From: a bacterium
GTDB taxonomy: Bacteria; Bacillota; Bacilli; Lactobacillales; Streptococcaceae
Length of the DNA stretch: 64,000 nt
Direction of reading: 5' to 3'
Assembly: GCA_905221095.1 (NCBI GenBank)
Contig: CAJNBV010000005.1
Location: 62,001 to 126,000 of the forward strand
Positions within the stretch are counted from its first letter, which is position 1. Each line of letters starts with the position of its first letter. Positions 1-7,794 of this stretch are shown piece by piece. The notes beneath the pieces are model-generated. The model saw only the letters and a program-made list of their open reading frames with translations, ran no database searches and was not told the origin of the DNA. The translations under genes and the position numbers were made by a program.

Positions 1-377
1 TGCTCTTGAACACCGTCATAACAAGTAAACTTCTTGTTTTTTAATACTCCTGCTTGATTGAGGGCAATTGGCGCCGCACAAATAGCTGCCAATTTCTTTC
101 CTTTTTGCTCGAAACTTTGCAATTCTTGAATCAAGTCCTGATTGTCACGCAAATGTGCAGAACCAGGCATCCCTCCAGGAAGGACAATCATGTCATAGTC
201 TGATAAATCACCATCAAAGACACGATCCGCTCTGACTTGGATTGCGTGCGAACCTGTCACATGCTCCTCAAATCCTACCATATCACAAGTGATATTGGCA
301 CGACGCAAAACATCCACAACTGTCAAAGCTTCAATTTCTTCAAAACCTTGAGCCAACATAACTGCTACTTTAACCAT
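1..377 (-). CDS. DJ-1/PfpI (ThiJ) family protein, C-terminus cut by window edge
   Basis: About 125 residues are readable from an ATG at 377; the 3' end lies outside the window. The reading begins MVKVAVMLAQGFEEIEA, the usual DJ-1 start with the acidic residue that pairs with the nucleophile. AAICAAP near residue 100 supplies the conserved nucleophile-elbow cysteine. DJ-1 family members are small cytoplasmic proteins linked to oxidative or carbonyl stress, with deglycase, chaperone or protease roles reported for different members. The substrate cannot be told from sequence. It has its own Shine-Dalgarno (AAGGAG) and lies just downstream of rodA on the same strand, so the two may be cotranscribed. 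Confidence 0.88.
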   Translation of the reverse strand, partial: MVKVAVMLAQGFEEIEALTVVDVLRRANITCDMVGFEEHVTGSHAIQVRADRVFDGDLSDYDMIVLPGGMPGSAHLRDNQDLIQELQSFEQKGKKLAAICAAPIALNQAGVLKNKKFTCYDGVQE

Positions 378-387
378 GATTTTCTCC

Positions 388-1611
388 TTATTTGATTCGT
401 TTTAATACAACCTTTTTACGCTTGAATGGGACTTTTCCGCTCTTTTCTTCAGCTAGATTGGTCTGGTAACTCATCGATAAAAGCAAGCCAACACCGATCA
501 AATTACTGATAATAGCCGATCCCCCTTGTGAAATAAAAGGTAAGGGAATCCCAGTCAAAGGAAGCAAGCCCGTCACAGCGCCAATATTCTCAAAGATGTG
601 GAAGAGCAACATCATAATCAAGCCAGTGGAAATATAGGTATAGAACTGGTTATTTGATTTGAGAGTAATCTTCAACATACGGTAAATCAGCATGAGGTAA
701 AGGGCAATAACAAGGACAGAGCCAATAAAGCCAAAATCTTCTGCGATCACCGTGAAAATCATATCCGACTCACGAACTGGAATAAGCAGATTCGAAGCAT
801 TAAACCCCTGACCAAATAAGCCACCACTTCCAATGGCAATTTGTCCTTGAGCCTGCTGATAAGTAGTTGTTTGAGCAAAGTCAAAAGGATTGAGCCAAGC
901 CAAAATACGGTTGATTTGATAGGTCGGCATTCCCAGTTGATGGAGAAAAGCGCGACCATCCTTGCTGATAAAAATGGCTAAGAAGCCAGCAATTCCTGTT
1001 ACCGCAGTCACAAATACTGGAATAATAATTTTCCAAGAAACTCCTGATAATAAAACAATTCCTGAGAAAATGGCCACAAAAACCAAAGCCGTCCCCAAGT
1101 CACTTTGAAGTGCCAAAAGAACTAGTACTGGAATGGTAAAGAGAATCATCCAGAAAATCAATAAAAAGTCCAGCGGAACTGTGCGTCTCCATTCCTTATG
1201 TTTTTTGGTAAACTGGACAATCACACGAGCCAACATGAGGATATAGGATATCTTCATAAATTCTGACGGTTGAAACAAGGTAATGCCATTTACCGATACC
1301 CAGTTTTTGGCACCTGTTGATGCAACTAGGCTTGGATTATAAAAGACAATTGGCAAGACCATGAGTCCCAAGCCTAAAATATACAGAAAGGGGGTCACTT
1401 TCCAAAGAAATTCTGTATTAAAGAGCATGACGATAAAACCAATCACAAGCCCCAAGGCTATCCAGGCGACCTGCTGCCCTAAAATGGGCAGAATATTGTT
1501 TGGATAATCATGACTAACAGCTATATAGATAGCCACCACGCCGATAACCAGTAGAAAAAATACTGGCAATAGCAAACTATAATCGACTCTAGAGTCGAGA
1601 GAACGTTTCAT
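388..1611 (-). CDS. rodA: RodA-type SEDS peptidoglycan glycosyltransferase
   Basis: This is a 407-residue polytopic membrane protein of the SEDS (RodA/FtsW/SpoVE) family. These enzymes polymerise lipid II into glycan strands together with a class B penicillin-binding protein. About ten hydrophobic segments are visible. The family signatures include VSVNGITLFQPSEFMKI around residue 115 and a C-terminal LTGIPLPFISQGGSA stretch. I start at the ATG at 1611 (MKRSLDSRVDY) because AAGG lies upstream of it; a longer reading would add nine residues without support. I favour RodA over FtsW because it is short and lacks the long FtsW tails. It follows the dinG-type gene on the same strand after a 36-bp gap. 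Confidence 0.88.
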   Translation of the reverse strand: MKRSLDSRVDYSLLLPVFFLLVIGVVAIYIAVSHDYPNNILPILGQQVAWIALGLVIGFIVMLFNTEFLWKVTPFLYILGLGLMVLPIVFYNPSLVASTGAKNWVSVNGITLFQPSEFMKISYILMLARVIVQFTKKHKEWRRTVPLDFLLIFWMILFTIPVLVLLALQSDLGTALVFVAIFSGIVLLSGVSWKIIIPVFVTAVTGIAGFLAIFISKDGRAFLHQLGMPTYQINRILAWLNPFDFAQTTTYQQAQGQIAIGSGGLFGQGFNASNLLIPVRESDMIFTVIAEDFGFIGSVLVIALYLMLIYRMLKITLKSNNQFYTYISTGLIMMLLFHIFENIGAVTGLLPLTGIPLPFISQGGSAIISNLIGVGLLLSMSYQTNLAEEKSGKVPFKRKKVVLKRIK

Positions 1612-1647
1612 ATATACTAACCTTATACTTTCATACAATACTATTTA

Positions 1648-4098
1648 TCAAAGTTCATTTAAAAATTTATCAATAGCCTTATTAACTTCAGATTGAGCGA
1701 TCGTTGTAACGCTCGCTTCTTTTGCTAGAGAAGTCACTATTTGCTTGCCGTATCGTTTTCCGACAATTCTCCTATCCAGAATGAGTGTTAAGGAACGTTG
1801 GTGTTCACGTCTCGTACTTCTTCCCAAAGCCTGTTTTAAACGAATAATAGCCATTGGCAATTGATAATCATAAAAGGCATTTTTTCCTTCTTGAATTAGT
1901 TCCTGATTGATCTTTTTCGTCAAGGGCTCTTGGGGATTTTGGAAAGGAAGTCTTGGTACAACTTGAATTACAAAAGGATGATTTGAAAAATCAACTCCCT
2001 CCCAGAAACTTGCTGCACCAAGCAGGATTTGTTGTTCACCTTTTTCAAAACGTTTCTTCAGTTGATGAACATCCCCATTTTTATACTGGGCCAGATGGCT
2101 AACTGGAAGTAAATCCGATACTGCTAAAAGCATGTCTTTGGCAGTAAATAGAACCAAAATCGGTTGTTGGAAAACTTGAACATCCATCAGCAAATCAGCC
2201 ACCTCTTGGGCATAAACTTCTAAGGAGGTTTCTGTTACCAAGGGAAAATCTTTGACCAAGACCACTTCTTGATCCTGTTTTTTATTAGATTCAATCTTGA
2301 CAAATCTGGCTTCAGGGTAACCTAAAAGGTCTGCCAAAGAAACCCTCTGACTAATCTCAAGAGTGGCCGACACTCCCAAAACTTGACATGAATTTGGCAC
2401 TAAGGAAGATAGAAGGATTCGGCCTGATTTTGTAGAAGAAATCTGAATTTTCTTTTGACTCGTTTCAGTTGCTTCAAGCCAGTAGTCACCTTCAGCCGTA
2501 AAATAGCGAACCAATTCCTCAAAGCCCTCTACTTCTAATTCTGAAAAATACTGGTGAAGATTGGCCAGAGAATCCAAGATATTTTTTCGAGATTTTCCAG
2601 ACTGAAATTGTTCTATCAAGTAAAGACACTCAAAGCGAATACTTTCTAATATTCGTTGTTGAATCCTATTTTCTTCTCCTACTAAAGCCTTATCAACTAA
2701 ATCAATAATAGACTGGATATCGTAGGTATGTTGAAGCAGATTTTCTAGGGCCAACAAAACTTTTTGGACTTCATCAATAATCAATAAACGGTCACTAACA
2801 AATTCAGGATTATCTTCAAGTCTGGTTACCAGATAGGCATGATTGGTCACCAAAAGCTTGCAGGCTTGTGCCCTTTCTTGACTACGTTTCCAAAAATCTT
2901 CTGTTACAAATAAACTTTTAGAAGATAACTTTCCATCATGACGAAAGTCTCTTAGAAAATGTTGGTAACGGTAGAGTTGACCAATCTCATCCAAATCCCC
3001 GTTTTCTGTCTCTGTCAGCCAAACCAAGAGTTGCATTTTAAAGCGTCTAAATAAGCGATTTTCATCATTTTCCTGTAAGGAACGATAAAAGGCATCCAAC
3101 TTCAGGTAATTTTGTGGTCCCTTTAAAGAATGAATATCTGTATGGAATACTTCCTTGAGACATTTACCTTCTTCTTCCATGATTTGATTTTGAAGAATCT
3201 TTGTCGGAACGCTAAGGACAATCTGACGATTTTCCACTTGAGACAAAGCGGGTAAGAGATAGCCATAGGTTTTCCCAATTCCTGTCGGCGCTTGAATTAA
3301 TGATACAGGCTCATCTTTCAATAGCAAGCCGACCCCTTTAGCAAAACGTTCTTGCTCCTCCCTCACTTCAAGGTTCAACAGAGAAATATTCTTAGAAAAA
3401 TCTTGAGATAATTTTCGTGACTCCAGGGGAGCTGCAATCTTCTTGAAATATAGCCCTTGAACTTCGAACAAGTCTGGAGAAGTCAGGATAGATTGGTTTC
3501 GAAAAATTTCCTCAATAACCAGGTAAGACTCATATAAGAGAGCGTCAGCCATTTCCAGCAAGCGTTCCAAGAGACCTTTAGGAAGCTGGGCCATCTTTTC
3601 TCGTAGAAAAAGGAGTAATTCCGCAGTAGCTTGGGCATCTGAAAGGGCTGTGTGGGCGTGTTTTAGAGGAATTCCCAATTCTCGACACAAAATCGGCAAA
3701 CTATATTTTTCCAGTTCAGGGAAAAAGACCTGGGCCAATTCGACCGTGTCAACACGAGGATTTCTTAGCTCATAGCCTTCTAAAAATAAATTTTCTGCCA
3801 AGAGATTGGCATCAAACTGAACATTGTGGGCTACAAAAATACCATCCTCCACCAAGTCAAAGATTTTTCTTGCAACTTGCGAAAAATCAGGTGCTTGCGC
3901 CAGACGTTGGTCTGTCAATCCTGTCAGTTCTTTGATATGAGCATCCAAAGGTTCATGTGGATTGACATCCGTCGTATAGTGATCGACGATTTTCCCATCC
4001 TCAATCACAACAATTCCCACTTGGATAATTTTAGCCTTACTACCTGTGCTAGTTGCCTCTAAATCCACCACAACATAGCGATTACCAATCGTTTTCAT
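1648..4098 (-). CDS. dinG: DinG-family helicase with N-terminal DEDDh exonuclease domain
   Basis: This 816-residue protein has an N-terminal 3'-5' exonuclease domain (residues about 8-170). It shows VVVDLEATSTG (the D and E ligands), VAHNVQFDANLL and HTALSDAQAT. An XPD/DinG-like superfamily 2 helicase follows, with Walker A APTGIGKT near 270, a DEVQ box in place of DEAH (LLIIDEVQKVL) and motif VI QALGRSTRR near 755. The exonuclease-helicase fusion is typical of Firmicutes DinG. I do not see a clear four-cysteine Fe-S cluster as in E. coli DinG. A role in DNA repair is likely. No Shine-Dalgarno precedes the ATG, and a TGGTATAAT extended -10 ends 8 bp upstream, so translation is probably leaderless. 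Confidence 0.9.
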   Translation of the reverse strand: MKTIGNRYVVVDLEATSTGSKAKIIQVGIVVIEDGKIVDHYTTDVNPHEPLDAHIKELTGLTDQRLAQAPDFSQVARKIFDLVEDGIFVAHNVQFDANLLAENLFLEGYELRNPRVDTVELAQVFFPELEKYSLPILCRELGIPLKHAHTALSDAQATAELLLFLREKMAQLPKGLLERLLEMADALLYESYLVIEEIFRNQSILTSPDLFEVQGLYFKKIAAPLESRKLSQDFSKNISLLNLEVREEQERFAKGVGLLLKDEPVSLIQAPTGIGKTYGYLLPALSQVENRQIVLSVPTKILQNQIMEEEGKCLKEVFHTDIHSLKGPQNYLKLDAFYRSLQENDENRLFRRFKMQLLVWLTETENGDLDEIGQLYRYQHFLRDFRHDGKLSSKSLFVTEDFWKRSQERAQACKLLVTNHAYLVTRLEDNPEFVSDRLLIIDEVQKVLLALENLLQHTYDIQSIIDLVDKALVGEENRIQQRILESIRFECLYLIEQFQSGKSRKNILDSLANLHQYFSELEVEGFEELVRYFTAEGDYWLEATETSQKKIQISSTKSGRILLSSLVPNSCQVLGVSATLEISQRVSLADLLGYPEARFVKIESNKKQDQEVVLVKDFPLVTETSLEVYAQEVADLLMDVQVFQQPILVLFTAKDMLLAVSDLLPVSHLAQYKNGDVHQLKKRFEKGEQQILLGAASFWEGVDFSNHPFVIQVVPRLPFQNPQEPLTKKINQELIQEGKNAFYDYQLPMAIIRLKQALGRSTRREHQRSLTLILDRRIVGKRYGKQIVTSLAKEASVTTIAQSEVNKAIDKFLNEL

Positions 4099-4106
4099 TA
4101 TAAAAA

Positions 4107-4115
4107 ATTATACCA
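4107..4115 (-). promoter_or_regulatory. Extended -10 promoter giving a leaderless dinG transcript
   Basis: The minus strand reads TGGTATAAT, with eight bases between the hexamer and the dinG ATG. A normal +1 would fall one or two bases before the start codon. There is no recognisable -35 and no ribosome-binding site. Confidence 0.6.
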
Positions 4116-4242
4116 AAAAAAGGGCCATTTGGCACCTGCAAACATGGGATATTTTTCAAACTAAGGGACACTACATAGCTTAAAAAGCCTATCAAATAGA
4201 GCATCCTAGCCTGCTGATTTTTTTAAAAATGGTGAAGAATAA

Positions 4243-4286
4243 GAAAAAATTGAGAGAAGTAATGTTTGCATCTTCCTTCTCTCAAC
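4243..4286 (-). terminator. Rho-independent terminator of the U32 gene
   Basis: On the minus strand TTGAGAGAAG pairs perfectly with CTTCTCTCAA across a 16-base loop and is followed by a run of T. It lies directly after the stop of the U32-family gene. Confidence 0.85.
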
Positions 4287-4298
4287 TATCCATTTACT

Positions 4299-5228
4299 TT
4301 ATTTTACCATATCAGGATCGTAGTCATAAAATCCTGTATCAAGGAAACGGTTTTTAGGGTGTAACTTGCGAACTTCTTCATCCAGCAAGAAGGCTTGGTC
4401 ATGGCTAAAGTTGCCCTCTTGGATCAAGCTACGCGCTTGGATAAAGAGTTTTGCAATTTCAACAAAGTTTTGACCAGGTGTATAGAGACCTTCTAATTTC
4501 CAGTGAGTGAAACCATGCTCCACCAATTCTGTCAATTTGGTCATCAAATCAAGGTCATTATTGGCAAAGATGTGGGTCCCATGATTGTCTTCAAAAATGG
4601 AATAGTGGCTTTCAGGATCACTTGGCTCTGCCAAGAAGAGGTCACGTTTACGCGTTTTTTCATCATCGATATGCGTAAAGTTATAGTAGTTTTGCAAGAG
4701 TGGACGTTTAGAATGGTGAATAACACTAGCACCATAAACCAAAACTTCAGCAGGAATTTCCAAAATCTCTGGCATTTTGAAAAGTTCAGCTGATGGAATT
4801 TCACGTGCCAAAACAGCCTCAGATGCGCCAGCCTTTTGTCCCCAGAAGTTAATCTGACGACTGCTAGTTACCATAGTTGAGGCATCGTAGATGGTCTTAA
4901 AAGAATAACCATCGCGGCTGACTACGTAAAAAACGCCTGCATCCCCAATCGTAATGTAGTCTGTCTTGATTTCTTCCAAAAAGTCTAAGAAAGGCTTGAT
5001 ACGGTCCATCATATCTTGGTGCATGAGGGCATTGACCGCAACAATCAATTCCTTACCAGAATCATGAACCAGCTTAGCGATTTCACGCAATTGGTCATGA
5101 CTAAAGGTTGTTGGCAGACGAAGGCCAAAATCTTTCTCACCGACATAGATACGGTCTACGCCAGCTTCGAGCAATTGTTCAACTTGTTCAATACTTTCAG
5201 CAGTTGCTGTAATGATAATCTTTTCCAT
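4299..5228 (-). CDS. Peptidase U32-family protein, TrhP1/YrrN-like (probable tRNA uridine hydroxylation factor)
   Basis: This 309-residue protein belongs to the U32 family. It has a TIM-barrel-like start, MEKIIITATAESIEQVEQL, then GVDRIYVGEKDFGLR and a conserved VNALMH block. Its length and opening match the short B. subtilis paralogue YrrN (TrhP1), which with TrhP2 helps form 5-hydroxyuridine at the tRNA wobble position. That function is inferred from family knowledge. Protease activity, once assumed for U32, is not shown by sequence. The longer partner (TrhP2/YrrO type) is not next to it here. The start is fixed because the first strand begins at residue 3. An extended -10 ends 7 bp before the ATG and there is no Shine-Dalgarno. 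Confidence 0.8.
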   Translation of the reverse strand: MEKIIITATAESIEQVEQLLEAGVDRIYVGEKDFGLRLPTTFSHDQLREIAKLVHDSGKELIVAVNALMHQDMMDRIKPFLDFLEEIKTDYITIGDAGVFYVVSRDGYSFKTIYDASTMVTSSRQINFWGQKAGASEAVLAREIPSAELFKMPEILEIPAEVLVYGASVIHHSKRPLLQNYYNFTHIDDEKTRKRDLFLAEPSDPESHYSIFEDNHGTHIFANNDLDLMTKLTELVEHGFTHWKLEGLYTPGQNFVEIAKLFIQARSLIQEGNFSHDQAFLLDEEVRKLHPKNRFLDTGFYDYDPDMVK

Positions 5229-5235
5229 AAGAAAA

Positions 5236-5244
5236 ATTATACCA
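5236..5244 (-). promoter_or_regulatory. Extended -10 promoter giving a leaderless U32-gene transcript
   Basis: The minus strand reads TGGTATAAT, then seven bases, then ATG. The predicted +1 is the base before the start codon. The layout is almost identical to that of dinG, the next gene downstream. Confidence 0.6.
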
Positions 5245-5367
5245 TATTTCTGGAAAATCAGCTATTCTTTAAAAATGAAAAGGGACTTTATTCTTATTGT
5301 AACCTTTCTGTAATAATTCTCTGCTGAAAAAATGATAAAATAGGTATGTACTGTTAAGGAGAGAATA

Positions 5368-5655
5368 ATGCCCGTAAGAAAATTACAATCCTATGAGGTA
5401 GACTATCAAGAAGAATTGCACCAACAGGTTCCTCGCTATCAAGATTATACACCTGAAGCGCAATCTGATGCCAATCTCAAGGAAATCCTATTTTTTGTTA
5501 ATATCGCTGTTTTTTGTATCTGTATTGCTATCTTTAGTTTTATCTTTTTAGCATTAAAATTTTCAACTGCTCTTGCATTTGCCGCAGCAATCGGATCCAG
5601 CTTACTTGTTTTAAAAATTCAACGGTCTATTATCAAACGAAAACGTAGAAGATAA
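5368..5655 (+). CDS. DUF3270-type small membrane protein
   Basis: This is a 95-residue protein with a soluble, charged N-terminus (residues 1-40) and two hydrophobic segments (about 43-63 and 66-85), ending in a basic tail KRSIIKRKRRR. It matches the streptococcal DUF3270 family by layout and by its position beside ciaH; the function is unknown. A strong Shine-Dalgarno (AAGGAG) precedes the ATG. It is one of the few plus-strand genes here and converges on ciaH, sharing a terminator with it. Confidence 0.75.
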   Translation: MPVRKLQSYEVDYQEELHQQVPRYQDYTPEAQSDANLKEILFFVNIAVFCICIAIFSFIFLALKFSTALAFAAAIGSSLLVLKIQRSIIKRKRRR

Positions 5656-5659
5656 ATCC

Positions 5660-5696
5660 AAAATATCGCCCCATTCGGAGCGATATTTTTATTTTT
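5660..5696. terminator. Bidirectional terminator between DUF3270 gene and ciaH
   Basis: AAAATATCGC pairs with GCGATATTTT around a 10-base loop, with T runs on both strands. It overlaps the last codons of ciaH. Confidence 0.85.
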
Positions 5697-7023
5697 TCTT
5701 TTTAGATGGTGTGTGGATGGCAATCTTCACTTCAAAAATTGTTCCCTTTGGTTTATTATCTTTAACAGTAATGGTTCCTTTTAGGGCATCTACAATTTGC
5801 TTGGCTAGGGATAATCCTAAACCAAAACCACCTTTTTGACGGGTTCTAGCCTTATCCACTCGATAAAAACGATCAAAAATTTTCTTCTTATCTTCTGTCG
5901 AAATACCGACTCCATTATCAGAAACCAGTAAATACAGATTGCGATCGGTCGCCGAGATAAGAAAATCAATTTCACCATCCTCTTCAGTGTACTTGACAGC
6001 ATTATCAAATAGGATAGTCATCAACTGCTTCAAGAGAAGTTGATCTGTGACAATCGTTCGATGGATGCGATTTTCAAAACGGAAGACACGGTCATTTTCC
6101 GAAGCAATCATCTCATAGTTTGTGAAAGTCGTGTTAAAAAAGCTAGTTGGAACTTCTGCAAGTTCTGGCTTAATTCCATCATCTCGTCGAGCTAAGTTCA
6201 GCAAGTTTGTCGTCAAAAAACGCATATTTCGGACTTCTTCCAAACTCGATGCAATGCTTTCGCTCACATCCATAATGGTAGCTTCTGGCTTTCGGAAAAG
6301 GGTCTCTAAACGATTTTGCAGAACTGCAAGTGGAGTTCGTAACTCATGACTGGCATTTTCCACAAAGGACTGCTGCTTCTGCATGCTCTCAAGCAGGGGA
6401 CGAACACTGACTCGAGCTAGATAGAGACTGGCAAGCAAAGACAAAATCCAAAAACTAGCCATCACGACCACAATCAATTGCTCATGCTTTTGACTGGCCT
6501 GCTCTAACTGACTGGTATTAATCAAGACAGCCGCATACTTGATATTGGTTGAAACCGAACTGATATTCGTTTCCATCAAAATCATGCGATAGATTTCTTC
6601 CTGTCCATAGCTATTAAAAACCTGAATTTGATAGATATGGCCTAGTTCTTTCTTCTCTAGCTTAATCTTATCCAATCCCAAAAATCGATTTCCAGAAAGG
6701 AGCTGGGTAAAATTCTTATCAAAAAGAATAACCTCCGTGTTGGAACTGACATTGGGTTTTATCTCAGTCTTGCTAGTATCTGTAGCGGCATTCTCTAAAT
6801 CTTTAATCTCTTCTGTTGCCCTATTTACCGCAAGCTGAATAACTGCCTGAGGATTGTTACTCAGTCCATGAAGCGTATCGTCCACCGAAGTATAGAGACT
6901 CGAATGCATGACCTGCAAAATAATCAGAGTCATGGTAGAGAAAATCAGAGTGAATACACCAAAGTTGCGAATAAAGTAACTAAAGTCATCCGCATACCAT
7001 GTTTTTTTTAGTTTACTGAACAT
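5689..7023 (-). CDS. ciaH: Sensor histidine kinase CiaH
   Basis: This 444-residue membrane sensor kinase has TM1 near residues 20-40, an extracytoplasmic domain to about 180 and TM2 near 185-205. A HisKA domain follows with [13 protein letters not shown] (phospho-acceptor His near 226). The HATPase domain has DNAVKYT, DNGVGIS and [12 protein letters not shown]. It pairs with CiaR; the reading frames overlap by 11 bp. In pneumococci CiaRH controls competence, beta-lactam tolerance, virulence protease HtrA and small csRNAs. The distal position behind ciaR and the sequence match make the identification firm. Confidence 0.95.
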   Translation of the reverse strand: MFSKLKKTWYADDFSYFIRNFGVFTLIFSTMTLIILQVMHSSLYTSVDDTLHGLSNNPQAVIQLAVNRATEEIKDLENAATDTSKTEIKPNVSSNTEVILFDKNFTQLLSGNRFLGLDKIKLEKKELGHIYQIQVFNSYGQEEIYRMILMETNISSVSTNIKYAAVLINTSQLEQASQKHEQLIVVVMASFWILSLLASLYLARVSVRPLLESMQKQQSFVENASHELRTPLAVLQNRLETLFRKPEATIMDVSESIASSLEEVRNMRFLTTNLLNLARRDDGIKPELAEVPTSFFNTTFTNYEMIASENDRVFRFENRIHRTIVTDQLLLKQLMTILFDNAVKYTEEDGEIDFLISATDRNLYLLVSDNGVGISTEDKKKIFDRFYRVDKARTRQKGGFGLGLSLAKQIVDALKGTITVKDNKPKGTIFEVKIAIHTPSKKKK

Positions 7024-7687
7024 CTTTTAAAATATACCCAACACTACGCAAGGTTTGCAAATTTTCTGCAAAAGTGGTTCCTTTTAATTTCTTACGGACT
7101 TTTGAAACATAGACTTCAACAACCGAAATCGTTGTATCACTATCAAATCCCCATAGACGGTCAAAAATCTGAGTCTTCGGCAAAATCACATTTTGATTTT
7201 GGAGGAAATAAACTAGTAAATCAAACTCTTTCCCCAGTAATTCGACAGGAGTATCTTCGACTTTAACAGTATTGGTTGACAGATTAACCACAATATTTCC
7301 ATAAGTCAAGGTGTTTTCATTAAACTTACCTGAACGTTTGAGAAGGGCCTGAATCCGCATTTTGAGTTCTTCTAGGTAGAAAGGTTTGGTCAGATAATCA
7401 TCCGCTCCCAACTCAAATCCATGTCCCTTGTCATCCAAGCTTTCCTTGGCAGTCATAATCAGAACTGGGGTCGTAATTCCCTTTTCACGCAATTCTTTCA
7501 AGACTTGGAAACCATTTTTTTCTGGTAACATCAAATCCAGCAAAATCAAGTCATAGACGCCACTCTCAGCTTCATAGAGACCTTCTTCTCCATCAAATAC
7601 CTGCATGACATCCGCAAAATCGTCTAAAAAGTCAAATACTGAATTTGACAGACCTAGGTCATCCTCAACTAATAAGATTTTTATCAT
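7013..7687 (-). CDS. ciaR: Response regulator CiaR
   Basis: This 224-residue OmpR/PhoB-type regulator has an N-terminal receiver with acidic pocket EDD, phospho-acceptor Asp in [14 protein letters not shown] near residue 51, and a Lys in LTKPF near 102. The C-terminal winged helix (about 125-224) contains [13 protein letters not shown] and RSVGYIL. It activates transcription at TTTAAG-N5-TTTAAG-type direct repeats, according to pneumococcal work. It is first in the ciaR-ciaH operon, with a good Shine-Dalgarno (AAGGAGGAG) and its own promoter. Confidence 0.96.
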   Translation of the reverse strand: MIKILLVEDDLGLSNSVFDFLDDFADVMQVFDGEEGLYEAESGVYDLILLDLMLPEKNGFQVLKELREKGITTPVLIMTAKESLDDKGHGFELGADDYLTKPFYLEELKMRIQALLKRSGKFNENTLTYGNIVVNLSTNTVKVEDTPVELLGKEFDLLVYFLQNQNVILPKTQIFDRLWGFDSDTTISVVEVYVSKVRKKLKGTTFAENLQTLRSVGYILKDVQ

Positions 7688-7711
7688 GAGAAACTCCTCC
7701 TTATTAAGACC

Positions 7712-7733
7712 ATTATACCAAATTTGCCTTAAA
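7712..7733 (-). promoter_or_regulatory. ciaRH promoter with a degenerate CiaR-type repeat
   Basis: The minus strand reads TTTAAG, five bases, TTTGGT, running into a TATAAT -10 hexamer. The first half matches the CiaR half-site; the second half is degenerate and touches the -10. Autoregulation is plausible but this spacing is not the usual one. Confidence 0.4.
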
Positions 7734-7777
7734 AAAAACTCAACTCTCTACATTTTACATGAGATAGCTGAGTTTTA
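7731..7777 (-). terminator. pepN/ciaR intergenic terminator hairpin
   Basis: On the minus strand AAAACTCAGCTATCTC folds with GAGAGTTGAGTTTT, followed by eight T. It terminates pepN just before the ciaR promoter. T runs on both sides make it potentially bidirectional. Confidence 0.8.
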
Positions 7778-7794
7778 TTGTCATTTAGTCTTGA

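Noticed and set aside
4503..4804. Open frames in other phases within the U32 gene
   Set aside because: They are shadows of the U32 reading frame, without ribosome-binding sites or family similarity.
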